From NCBI RefSeq assembly GCF_026319325.1, contig NZ_JAPDMU010000003.1, positions 310,001-374,000 of the forward strand: 64,000 nucleotides of DNA, given 5' to 3'. Position 1 is the stretch's first letter. Every line of letters begins with the position of its first letter. The notes under the pieces are model-generated. The model ran no database searches and was not told where the DNA came from. It saw only the letters and a list, made by a program, of their open reading frames with translations. Source of the stretch: Methylophaga sp. OBS3. GTDB taxonomy: Bacteria; Pseudomonadota; Gammaproteobacteria; Nitrosococcales; Methylophagaceae. The position numbers were made by a program, and so were the translations under genes. Shown here piece by piece: positions 8,925-16,737 of this stretch.

Positions 8925-10401
8925 CCAACTCCCTTGTCATATACTGTTCTATCAAGCTCTTGTATGGCTGAAACATAGGAATCGAGAACACCACTTCCTT
9001 TAAAATATTCAGATCAAAAACCTTATCCTCAAAAAGAGCTTCAGAAATTTCTTTCACTTTATCAAGAACAGCAATCTCTTCTAGCTCTCCAATCTGATTT
9101 ACACTCCTAGGAGCCGTAGAATAATCAGAATAAATCATCTCAACCGGTAGAGATTCCACTACAGCAGCCAAGTAAGTTTTCATACACTTACTCTGTGCTC
9201 TAGTCATCATATCTTCCAAAGATATCAATAAAGGGTGAGACATATTCAACTCAAACCTCACCCTACCCTTATCAGCATAACGCTCCCACATGGGCGCCTG
9301 GCTCTCTTGGAACAGCTTTTGGCCTCTGCCACGATGAATTCTGGTACTGGTACCGGTTATTCTTGAGATGACTTGCCTGAGCCGTTCCCTGACCTCTTGC
9401 GGAGGCCTGGCGCGAGACTTCTTGATATCAATAGTCCAGCTTTCATCTAGAGCATTAGGAAAGTCAATCTGCACGCGTGCCAGTTTCGTGGCCTCACCTT
9501 TGGGAACCAGTCTGAACCAGTCTCCCCAAGCCATCAGCCTGCCATTTCTGTAGATGTAGGCTCCCTGATTTGAAATGAAGCTGCTGCGATCTTCATAATA
9601 ATCATATTCTTCAGCGCTAAGCTTACTGTGGTGCGGCAGAATATAGGGCTGAATATTGACCTCTTTTCCATCCACTCTGACTATCTCTTCTGGCAATACC
9701 TGCGTGGCTTTGTTTTTTCGACAAAATGGATCAAAGGGCTCAATTTCATGGCCATTTATACGGATCGACAGCTTAGGATGCGGCTTTACTTCTCCAGCAA
9801 GAAATCGATGAAAAACCAAAGAAAGATGGCGATCTACAAGATCCAGCTTTTCAAAGACTATTTCGTCTCTTTTACTGCCGTATTGATCTTCAAACAGTCT
9901 ATCCAGCTTCCTCCAGACAACTGCAGTGCCGGATTCACCTAAGCGCTCCACATAGGGAATTTCAGCGATGTCTTCATGATCTAATATCGATAAACACCAT
10001 TCATCTTTTTTACTGACGTAATCCAAATCCCATTCAGCGCCGCTCAGAGATGAGCCATACGAGCTTACGACCGCAAGGTTTCGACATTGCGAGAATGATG
10101 CTGTTTTAAGCCCCAGCCCAAATCTACCAAGATCATTAGGTTCTCTAATCTGCTTGGGGTTTGCAGAACCATGTTTCATGGCTTTAAGGAGATCATCTTC
10201 GGACATCCCTGCTCCGTTATCTAGGATAACCAATGTCGGGCTGTCACCTGTGAGGTTACAAAAAACCTCTACTTCTGTAGAGCCTGCTGTAATACTGTTA
10301 TCAATGATGTCTGCTATAGCTGTGGCAAGTGAATACCCCAGATCACGCATTGACTCTGATAAGGATGAAGCACTTGGCGGTAGGTTATATTCTCTCGCCA
10401 T
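8914..10401 (-). CDS. GHKL (MutL/Hsp90-like) ATPase, second gene of Mza-like operon
   Basis: The N-terminal half is a Bergerat-fold ATPase: ATAIADIIDNSITAGS (N box, about 27-41), DNGAGMS (61-67) and GRFGLGLKTAS (92-102). The N box has Asp where MutL usually has the catalytic Glu. Downstream lies a transducer-like domain with the IDIKKSRARPP segment. At 495 residues it has no visible C-terminal MutL endonuclease motif. I start at ATG 10401, which has AAGGA nine bases upstream, rather than at 10440. It lies 120 bases after the methyltransferase gene and overlaps Z1 by 11 bases. It corresponds to the MutL-like component of Mza-type systems. Confidence 0.87.
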   Translation of the reverse strand: MAREYNLPPSASSLSESMRDLGYSLATAIADIIDNSITAGSTEVEVFCNLTGDSPTLVILDNGAGMSEDDLLKAMKHGSANPKQIREPNDLGRFGLGLKTASFSQCRNLAVVSSYGSSLSGAEWDLDYVSKKDEWCLSILDHEDIAEIPYVERLGESGTAVVWRKLDRLFEDQYGSKRDEIVFEKLDLVDRHLSLVFHRFLAGEVKPHPKLSIRINGHEIEPFDPFCRKNKATQVLPEEIVRVDGKEVNIQPYILPHHSKLSAEEYDYYEDRSSFISNQGAYIYRNGRLMAWGDWFRLVPKGEATKLARVQIDFPNALDESWTIDIKKSRARPPQEVRERLRQVISRITGTSTRIHRGRGQKLFQESQAPMWERYADKGRVRFELNMSHPLLISLEDMMTRAQSKCMKTYLAAVVESLPVEMIYSDYSTAPRSVNQIGELEEIAVLDKVKEISEALFEDKVFDLNILKEVVFSIPMFQPYKSLIEQYMTRELDGN

Positions 10402-10520
10402 CAATTTAGTTCCTTTAAAAAGATTAAAATCCGAATTCAATGGTTTTAGTGATAATTTGCTTAGTCTCCAAATCCATGGGCTATGATATTTTTCCGCTAA
10501 GTTTTCCTCGGTTAGATTAA

Positions 10521-12098
10521 CTAAAGTTTATTACTTGGTATTTGCTCAAGGATGTCTTTAACAATCGACGCAATTTGTACTGCAAGATATGGGGGCACGG
10601 CATTACCTACCTGATGGTACTGAGCCGTTCTAGGCCCCTCAAAGTGGTAGTTATCGGGAAAAGTCTGTAGCCTAGCCGCCTCACGCACACTCAAACTCCT
10701 GCACTGTGCTGGATCATAGTGGATAAAGTAGTGACCATCCTTTGATATGTGGGATGTAATCGTGGTACTGACTCGCGACCTGAGCTGAACTCTAAAACGA
10801 TCAGAAAACATTTTCCCTTCACATCCCTCTTTTACGTTCTTGTGTGCAGGGAGAAGCTCTTCAGGAAAATCATTAAGCTTGGGGGATATATTGAGTGCAT
10901 TCGCATGCGATGATGCATACAAATAGCGATGCAAATCACTGACCATATGTGATCTAGCTTGGTGCCCGGTGACTACCCTGAGCCGATCATCGGAATACCA
11001 TGTTCGCATCACATGTGGAGGCTTATAGTCATTCGAATGATTTTCTAATTCCGAGCCCTCTATTTCAATCAAAGCTTTTTTAATTTCTGCCTTTATAAGG
11101 CTATGCTCTTTCTTTTCAGAAAGTCTCCATGGTGTACTTTTTATAGTAATTAAAGCTTTCCTCCATTCTTCCAAGGAGTCCTTTCGCCTTGATATACCGC
11201 TTCTGATCCTAGGCAAACTTCCGATCACCTGTTCTACACTGGGAGCTTTTGACTTTGTGAGTGTTCTTGGCACAACCTCTATATCAGCACGTATTCCAAG
11301 AATAAACATACGATGCCTTGCTTGAGGCACACCATAATCCTCAGCTTTAACAATAAATGACTTTGGTTCTATCTCATCAATTACCTCACCTGCCTGAGAC
11401 AGTGAATAGAGTTTATATCTCAAACCACTTTTGTTTTTTTCTATAGCCTTTACAGGGCTCCTAAGATCTTGCACGATTTTGTCAACTACAAACTCTCCAC
11501 ATACCTTTGCAGACAGTAGACCTTTTACATTTTCCATTACAAATACAGGCGGCTTGTGGTCAATAATAATTTTCAGGTATTCCTTATATAAAAAATGTCT
11601 TTCGTCATCTTCAAACTCAGGATTACCCATCATCCTTGAACGACCGACTAGAGAATATGCCTGACATGGAGGGCCACCTATAAGTGCCCATTTTTTTGCG
11701 GAGTTGAGCCCCTTCTTGATGATGTTTCGGACTTCATTGTGAGATTCTTCACCCAAAGAAATTTTTAGCGCTGTATTCTTTGCGTGCTCCCAATTCATTT
11801 TATTGCGCGCTATTAATTCAACTTTTTCTATTCTGCCCTCAAGGTAAGAGTAATAGTCTTCTGTAACTTCGTGCCTTGGAAAAGATTTATAGAAATGCCT
11901 CAAAAGCAGTGTCTGATGCGCAAAATCGTCACGCTCGATGGATGCTACAGATTGAAAAACTCGGGTATTATTTGAGTTGTAGAGCTCAGAAAATCCCTCT
12001 CCCAAACCTCCCGGCCCCGCAAACAAATCAACAACCGGATAAATTACATCCTGATTCCTCATACTCTTACATACTTCACTCTTGGTAGGTTTATTCAA
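10521..12098 (-). CDS. DNA (cytosine-5-)-methyltransferase, first gene of Mza-like operon
   Basis: All key C5-methyltransferase motifs are present: FAGPGGLGEGF (motif I, SAM binding), GGPPCQAYS with catalytic Cys145 (motif IV), MENVKGLL (motif VI), QARHRMF (motif VIII) and VGNAVPPYLA (motif X). The stretch between VIII and X should hold the target recognition domain; its DNA site cannot be read from sequence. Length is 525 residues from TTG 12098. ATG 12062 (MRNQDVIYPVV) is an equally good or better start because motif I follows closely, but neither has a convincing ribosome site. The gene presumably marks self DNA for the downstream Z1/nuclease proteins. A palindrome lies at 12134-12156 upstream. 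Confidence 0.9.
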   Translation of the reverse strand: MNKPTKSEVCKSMRNQDVIYPVVDLFAGPGGLGEGFSELYNSNNTRVFQSVASIERDDFAHQTLLLRHFYKSFPRHEVTEDYYSYLEGRIEKVELIARNKMNWEHAKNTALKISLGEESHNEVRNIIKKGLNSAKKWALIGGPPCQAYSLVGRSRMMGNPEFEDDERHFLYKEYLKIIIDHKPPVFVMENVKGLLSAKVCGEFVVDKIVQDLRSPVKAIEKNKSGLRYKLYSLSQAGEVIDEIEPKSFIVKAEDYGVPQARHRMFILGIRADIEVVPRTLTKSKAPSVEQVIGSLPRIRSGISRRKDSLEEWRKALITIKSTPWRLSEKKEHSLIKAEIKKALIEIEGSELENHSNDYKPPHVMRTWYSDDRLRVVTGHQARSHMVSDLHRYLYASSHANALNISPKLNDFPEELLPAHKNVKEGCEGKMFSDRFRVQLRSRVSTTITSHISKDGHYFIHYDPAQCRSLSVREAARLQTFPDNYHFEGPRTAQYHQVGNAVPPYLAVQIASIVKDILEQIPSNKL

Positions 12099-12133
12099 AT
12101 TTCATCTTCATTCTTCTAAAACACTAAGCACCT

Positions 12134-12156
12134 AAAACCTCCATATATGGGGTTTT
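12134..12156. promoter_or_regulatory. Palindrome upstream of the methyltransferase operon
   Basis: AAAACC and GGTTTT flank a perfect CCATATATGG palindrome (12141-12150), 36-58 bases upstream of the TTG start. The position suits an operator for autoregulation by the methyltransferase or another repressor. Its function is inferred only from symmetry and place. Confidence 0.4.
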
Positions 12157-12308
12157 GCATTTAAGTTGGATTCTCATTTACAAGTAGTTTGCCCCTATTT
12201 GATGAATTGTGACAATCTTGTGTTTAATGAAAACAAGGGAGATAGATAATGCTTAGCCTTATTATTCATGCACTCTGAAGATGATTATTTGCCCAATAAC
12301 CCTATTGA

Positions 12309-12506
12309 ATGGCTCGATGATTTATTCTTCTAGGATTTATTGCTCTAGCTCTAGTTTCAATAAATATCACAACAAGGTCGAATATAAACACTCTCGCTTA
12401 CAACGCTAGTTTGTTTATTGTTATTTGTATTGCTAGCAAGTGTGCATATAAACTTGATAAGAGGAATACACTTTTAGGATCTGGTCATGATAAATCTGAT
12501 TCTTGA
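12309..12506 (+). pseudogene. Possible small membrane protein with a nonsense codon
   Basis: From ATG 12309 the frame reads M-A-R, then TGA at 12318-12320, then FILLGFIALALVSINITT and continues to TGA at 12504-12506, 66 codons in all. If TGA were TGG this would be a small protein with two hydrophobic segments. Just before it, a different frame (12250s to 12331) spells MHSEDDYLPNNPIEWLDDLFF and stops, perhaps the tail of another lost gene. Neither part is recognised. The whole 12099-12538 stretch looks like decayed sequence. Confidence 0.3.
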
Positions 12507-12538
12507 GCTTGATTTGTATAGTTTAAGGACTTGAAAGT

Positions 12539-12831
12539 ATGTTCAAAAAATTTAAAGAACTTCCTTTAGTCAAGAACAATAAATTCTTAATAATGGTTAC
12601 TCTCACAACCATAATAGCTTTACCACTGATCCCCCCATGTTCTATACGCAGCAGCACTCAGGCTTTGACCAAATAGGTAGGATTTTAATTGCATATATTG
12701 GATCGTGCGCCATAGCTTATTATTTTACCGGTCTACGATTGGATAAATACTTTTTCGCGATTGCCTTAGTTAACCTTTTCATAGCGTCTTTAATTTCGCC
12801 ATTTATATACTTTGGTCTCCAAACGATTTAA
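12539..12831 (+). pseudogene. Small membrane protein frameshifted at a run of six C
   Basis: ATG 12539 has AAGGA nine bases upstream and encodes MFKKFKELPLVKNNKFLIM, then a membrane segment (VTLTTIIALPLIP). At a run of six C near 12629 the frame shifts; one more C would join it to MFYTQQHSGFDQIGRILIAY and two further membrane segments ending IYFGLQTI. The joined product would be about 97 residues with three membrane spans. The span is one base short of a multiple of three. Family unknown. The indel may be real or a sequencing error in the homopolymer. Confidence 0.5.
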
Positions 12832-13270
12832 ATCTAGCCAATGGGGAAAAGTCGCTATGCTTGAGTACAACATTTAGTTCTAACCTAAAAAGGATCTCCC
12901 CAGCTCATCATTTAGACTAGCCCATGATTGATTAATAGATATCGACTTACTATACAGCTAGCGATTAGTCACTCAGACATTAGTAAACTTGCGCACAGAA
13001 AAATCGGCCACCCGTAAAAATACCCAATTATTACAGAAGGTTATAGTAGATACTGCACAAAAAAGCCTATTATTTTACAACTCTCATTTTCTCTGATTTG
13101 ATATCAACTAATCAGGGGCGAAAAGCATAACGGTACCGGCAGTTAAACCGGCGGTTACTGATTCATATCATTGCATCCATTTCATAGTTCGGTAATTAAG
13201 CAAGCCGCGAGTGTCAGCGAAACTCTGAAGTTTGCAGTTAACGAATACAAAAGCCGAGCATAAAAACATA
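12832..13270. other. Intergenic stretch, no gene recognised
   Basis: About 440 bases with frequent stops in all frames. A short direct repeat ACCGGC occurs twice near 13134-13152. No promoter for the metallophosphoesterase gene stands out. I see nothing else here. Confidence 0.4.
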
Positions 13271-14026
13271 ATGAACATCCAGCCATTGTCAGATCTCCAT
13301 ATGGAGATGATTAAAAACACATTCAGCATCCCTGCGACAGATGCTGATGTCATCGTATTGGCCGGTGATATCAATCTTGGTACCAAAGGCGTTGAATGGG
13401 CAAATACAGAGGCAGCAAGGCTTCAAAAGCCCATTATCTACGTGGCTGGTAATCACGAACACTACAAAGAAGACTATTACACGAATGTAATGGCCATGCG
13501 CGCAGCTGCAGGAGACAACGTTTACTTCTTAGAGCAAGAAGAGGTCTTGCTCAATGGTGTTCGGTTTTTAGGTGCTACACTTTGGAGTGATTACATGGCC
13601 ACCGGCCAGCACGACCAGTATCAAAACATGCAAAAGGTGGCGATTCTTGATGATTACAGGCTCATCAGGTTCGGATCACTCTATAAGTTCAGGCCAGAGG
13701 ATGCCTTGGCTATTCATAAAAAAACCGTTTCATGGCTTAAAGTAAAACTTACAGATGGCTTTGATGGCCAAACGGTTGTTGTGACACATCACGGCCCAAG
13801 TCTTAACTGCGTTCATCCAGCGCATGGCATTAATGCAATCAGCAGCTGCTTCTTTTCAGATCTAGATGATTTGGTTGAAAAGGCAGATCTATGGGTTTAT
13901 GGCCATACACACTCAAACCTAGATACAAAAATCGGCAAATGCCGGTTATTAAGCAACCAAAAAGAGTATCCAGAAGCCATTCCATCAGTAGGAGATTTTC
14001 AAGCTGATAAGGTGGTTTCCCTCTAA
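13271..14026 (+). CDS. Calcineurin-like metallophosphoesterase
   Basis: The 251-residue protein has the metallophosphoesterase motif set: SDLHME near the start (DxH), AGDINLG (GD), AGNHEHY (GNHE), THHGPS and YGHTHSN (GHxH). These bind two metal ions and hydrolyse phosphomonoester, phosphodiester or pyrophosphate bonds; the substrate is unknown. I use ATG 13271 because the frame upstream (13232) is poorly supported and motif I lies at residues 7-12 from this start, as is usual. The stop overlaps the next gene's ATG (TAATG), so the two are probably cotranslated. It lies in the accessory island between the decayed genes and hipBA. Confidence 0.85.
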   Translation: MNIQPLSDLHMEMIKNTFSIPATDADVIVLAGDINLGTKGVEWANTEAARLQKPIIYVAGNHEHYKEDYYTNVMAMRAAAGDNVYFLEQEEVLLNGVRFLGATLWSDYMATGQHDQYQNMQKVAILDDYRLIRFGSLYKFRPEDALAIHKKTVSWLKVKLTDGFDGQTVVVTHHGPSLNCVHPAHGINAISSCFFSDLDDLVEKADLWVYGHTHSNLDTKIGKCRLLSNQKEYPEAIPSVGDFQADKVVSL

Positions 14027-14397
14027 TGAAAAACAATCTAAAAGCTCGAATTAAATTGAAAGCACCACTACTTTGCAAAGGTGACAAGCTACCAAATATC
14101 TTTTGTGGTGATGGCTGGTACCAGCTTATTAGTGAAATGATGGATCTTCTTGAGCCAATGGCGCATGACGTTAAGAAGCAGTATTGTAAAGAGCCGAGGC
14201 TTTATAGCATCGAACCCAGCAAAGGTTCGATGAAGGTCATTATCGATGATATTGATATGGCAATGGATAATGTAATCGAGCAATATGAGGATAAATCTGG
14301 CTCAATCTGTGAAACCTGTGGGGAGCCAGGCATAGCCAATGGCATTGGTTGGATCGAGGTATTGTGTAAACACTGTGCTAAAGCAGCTGGCCGCTAA
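14026..14397 (+). CDS. Hypothetical protein with C-terminal zinc ribbon, coupled to the phosphoesterase
   Basis: I do not recognise this 123-residue family as a whole. Its last 30 residues contain CETCGEPG and then CKHCAKAAGR, two CxxC pairs likely to bind zinc. The N-terminal part is mixed helical with DIDMAMDNVIEQYEDKSG just before the ribbon. The ATG overlaps the phosphoesterase stop by one base. Zinc-ribbon proteins of this kind often act as nucleic-acid or protein adaptors, but no function is claimed here. Confidence 0.65.
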   Translation: MKNNLKARIKLKAPLLCKGDKLPNIFCGDGWYQLISEMMDLLEPMAHDVKKQYCKEPRLYSIEPSKGSMKVIIDDIDMAMDNVIEQYEDKSGSICETCGEPGIANGIGWIEVLCKHCAKAAGR

Positions 14398-14580
14398 GAC
14401 TCGAAGCTACGGCCGAGAACAAAAAAACGCAGATTAGTTAAAACCTTATTCGTTACATATAAATGCCCATAGTATGCTTTAGCTTCACCATCAGTTTAGT
14501 TTATATCTTCAGCACATGATGCTGGCTAACGACAGATGGTCAATGTTACCAAAGTCAAACTATGTCTTTTTCAAAAAGGA

Positions 14581-15879
14581 TCAGTAGTTAAACTTCTTCC
14601 CGAATTTATTAGATCGATGATTCTCTTGTATCAGGGAGGCATGCTTCCCTGATAAACCCGCTCTATCAGCATAGCTCATCCATTTATCAACCGTGCCTAA
14701 CACTTCTTCCAAAATCTTGACTGCCTCAGAATGAGACAGGAAGTCTGATGTCGCTGTAATTAAGTCAGTGGCTGAAATACCTTTGAACTTACCATTGACG
14801 CTCATCTGATGTGCTGATGTCCAACCATCATTTGGATTAAAGGCATAGATCACATCGAATGCCGGTGCAATTGACCACTCACCTTGCTTATTCATTAAGA
14901 AGCTGAAGTTTTTCGTATGGTCATCCTGATTTCTGGCAGCAATGTTTAAAAAGCAACGTCTAATAGCCTGCTCAAGCTGAGAGGCATCCTCTGTGAGAGT
15001 TTGAACAGTATGGAAATACTGCTCATAACTGTGAAGATTGTTCATATTGAAGTCGAGCCCTTTCATGGCGCAAAAACTTTGCATATGAATTGAATCTTTA
15101 CCAGTGCGATCGAAACGCTTAGTCATAAAATGGGCTCGCCCATTTTCTTCAAGTAATTGGCATTGACTCATATCAACACCAGCGTCACTTGCCATCAAAT
15201 AATAGGCATACTCGATACGGCCATAATTTTCACTTGTGCCAAGCGCATTGTCTTTTCCTACACCGTCAAATTTGATGAGCCATGGCTCATAGCCTTCTTC
15301 AGCTGGGAACTGGCCACTCTTCATTTCGCCTGTTTCAGGATTGTAATTAATCACAGCCTTAGCCCTTGCACCACCGGCTGAAATCCCAACAGATAGCATT
15401 TTATTAAGCGCTTCCTCAGACTGCTTGTCATTTTTATGCAGGTTTCCAGAAATGGCTTGTCTGGCTGCTGAAACCAATTCCGACAGATTGATAGCGTCCA
15501 GCTCTTGCTTGTCCATGTGATCAATCATTGGGTCATAAGTCAGGGCACCCATTGCACGCTCACCGATATAAGCTAGCTTATCCAGTGGCGTCATGTTCGG
15601 TACTGTAATGCCTTTTTTATCAAAATAGGCAGTAATGATAGCGTTACCAAACTTATCCGGTAGTGAGTCAGCAATAAACTCAGGTAATCCGGCAAACGCT
15701 TCTTCACGACGACCGCGATATATGCGTTCATCAAGTGGCGCCATGAAAGGTGAGACTTCCAGCCCTGAAGCGATAAATTCGTCATCGTAGTTAAAGTTAG
15801 CAATGCGCTCATGGTTATCCCATTGGATCGCGCCAACTGTTTTGCCCCATAATTTAACTTCGATGAGATCTAAACTCAT
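14581..15879 (-). CDS. hipA: HipA-family serine/threonine kinase toxin
   Basis: The 432-residue protein has the HipA fold signatures: the N-terminal HipA domain with PFMAPLDERIYRGRREEAFAGLPEF, a phosphate-loop-like SVGISAGGARAKA (163-175), the catalytic loop NQDDHTKNFSFL (317-328) and the metal-binding APAFD (338-342). HipA toxins phosphorylate targets such as aminoacyl-tRNA synthetases and induce dormancy. The GGARAKA variant differs from E. coli HipA and is typical of a broader HipA-like group. It overlaps the antitoxin gene by four bases (ATGA), the standard antitoxin-first order. No lesion is visible, so the toxin is probably active. Confidence 0.88.
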   Translation of the reverse strand: MSLDLIEVKLWGKTVGAIQWDNHERIANFNYDDEFIASGLEVSPFMAPLDERIYRGRREEAFAGLPEFIADSLPDKFGNAIITAYFDKKGITVPNMTPLDKLAYIGERAMGALTYDPMIDHMDKQELDAINLSELVSAARQAISGNLHKNDKQSEEALNKMLSVGISAGGARAKAVINYNPETGEMKSGQFPAEEGYEPWLIKFDGVGKDNALGTSENYGRIEYAYYLMASDAGVDMSQCQLLEENGRAHFMTKRFDRTGKDSIHMQSFCAMKGLDFNMNNLHSYEQYFHTVQTLTEDASQLEQAIRRCFLNIAARNQDDHTKNFSFLMNKQGEWSIAPAFDVIYAFNPNDGWTSAHQMSVNGKFKGISATDLITATSDFLSHSEAVKILEEVLGTVDKWMSYADRAGLSGKHASLIQENHRSNKFGKKFNY

Positions 15880-16181
15880 GACTTATCCCTGCTTGCTCGC
15901 TGTTTTTTGTTTTCCTGCTCTTGACGGCGAAGTTTTAAAAGCTCTGTAGGCTTTAGCGTAATTTCAGGCAAGATCTGCTCTAAATCAGATAGCCTGCCAA
16001 GGCCACGCATAACATCGATAAAATTACTCATGTCACAGCCTAGGCCTGACTCCAACCGCTTTATAGTGCTCAGTGAGACACCAGCCTTTTCAGCCAAACG
16101 TTTTTGTGAAAAGTCTCGATGCAGCCTATGCTCTCTAAGAGACTCGCCGATCCGTGCAAGAATTTGATTGTTAGTCGCCAT
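15876..16181 (-). CDS. hipB: HipB-like XRE-family antitoxin and repressor
   Basis: About 101 residues with a helix-turn-helix DNA-binding domain: FSQKRLAEKAGVSLSTIKRLESG. HipB proteins neutralise HipA and repress their own operon. I choose ATG 16181 (MATNNQ); a GTG at 16193 is possible but would lie inside the promoter-proximal operator at 16189-16201. Neither start has a clear ribosome site. The Lys/Arg-rich tail (KLRRQEQENKKQRASRDKS) overlaps the toxin start. Two palindromes upstream are probable HipB sites. Confidence 0.82.
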   Translation of the reverse strand: MATNNQILARIGESLREHRLHRDFSQKRLAEKAGVSLSTIKRLESGLGCDMSNFIDVMRGLGRLSDLEQILPEITLKPTELLKLRRQEQENKKQRASRDKS

Positions 16182-16188
16182 ATTTGGT

Positions 16189-16201
16189 TTCACATATGAA
16201 C
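16189..16201. promoter_or_regulatory. Probable HipB operator 1
   Basis: TTCACATATGAAC, read on the minus strand as GTTCA-tatg-TGAA, lies directly before the hipB start. It matches the second palindrome at 16229-16242 in its arms. Binding is inferred. Confidence 0.6.
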
Positions 16202-16228
16202 TGTTATTCGTGATTTTATCTGTTAAAT

Positions 16229-16242
16229 GTTCATTTGTGAAC
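16229..16242. promoter_or_regulatory. Probable HipB operator 2
   Basis: GTTCATTTGTGAAC is a perfect inverted repeat of GTTCA around a four-base centre. Its centre is about 40 bases from that of operator 1, close to four helical turns, so two repressor dimers could bind the same face of the DNA. Confidence 0.6.
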
Positions 16243-16737
16243 CTTTATTACAATTTAAGGTTCGACGAGCTTTACTCAGTGCAGAGACGTATCCCCCCCA
16301 TCCGTGCGAATTTATTGCAGGCCATACAAACATCCACTGTTTAACCCAATCTCGCATGTGAAATATAAACTGGATAAAAATTTAGATAGCAGGCTTTTAG
16401 TGGACTAGATATTAGTTCCATCATAAGGTAATTACTCTATCAATCTTGTTCTTAAATTAACCAAAAGCACGGCGCCCTCGTCCGGGCTTTTGCTCATTAA
16501 TGTCGCCTGCGGTTTACCTGCAGCGACATGCAACGAGCGCATGCGAGTGGGCGTAGGCAGATATTTAATACGGCTTCTTGATTTCATGCTGCGGCACGCA
16601 GCCTTCAAAGTTAGAAACATATGAAACTATCCACCCTGACGGCCCCAAAAAGAGTCTTTTGAATTAAGTAGCTTTTATCCGCTGGGGGCTGAAGCTTTAG
16701 TTTCAGTTACCCGAATTAAACCAGTAAACCTAAATCA
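16243..16737. other. Gene-free stretch between hipB and recombinase with two hairpins
   Basis: No gene is convincing here; a 62-codon minus frame at 16432-16620 has no family features. Two stem-loops stand out. At 16463-16491, AAAAGC-a-CGG pairs with CCG-g-GCTTTT and looks like a terminator usable in either direction. At 16500-16529, ATGTCGC pairs with GCGACAT and continues inward with TGC/GCA and GGT/ACC. They lie just downstream of the recombinase gene, which is read toward them. Confidence 0.5.

Noticed and set aside
9628-9942. Plus-strand 104-codon frame opposite the MutL-like gene.
   Set aside because: It is antisense to conserved ATPase sequence and has no recognisable features.
12832-13270. 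Short shared word (AGTTTGCAGTT) near 13222 and again near 18313, considered as an element end repeat.
   Set aside because: Only about eleven bases match and the flanks differ, so chance is the simplest explanation.
16432-16620. 62-codon minus-strand frame between recombinase and hipB.
   Set aside because: It covers the two hairpins, has no ribosome site and no family features.
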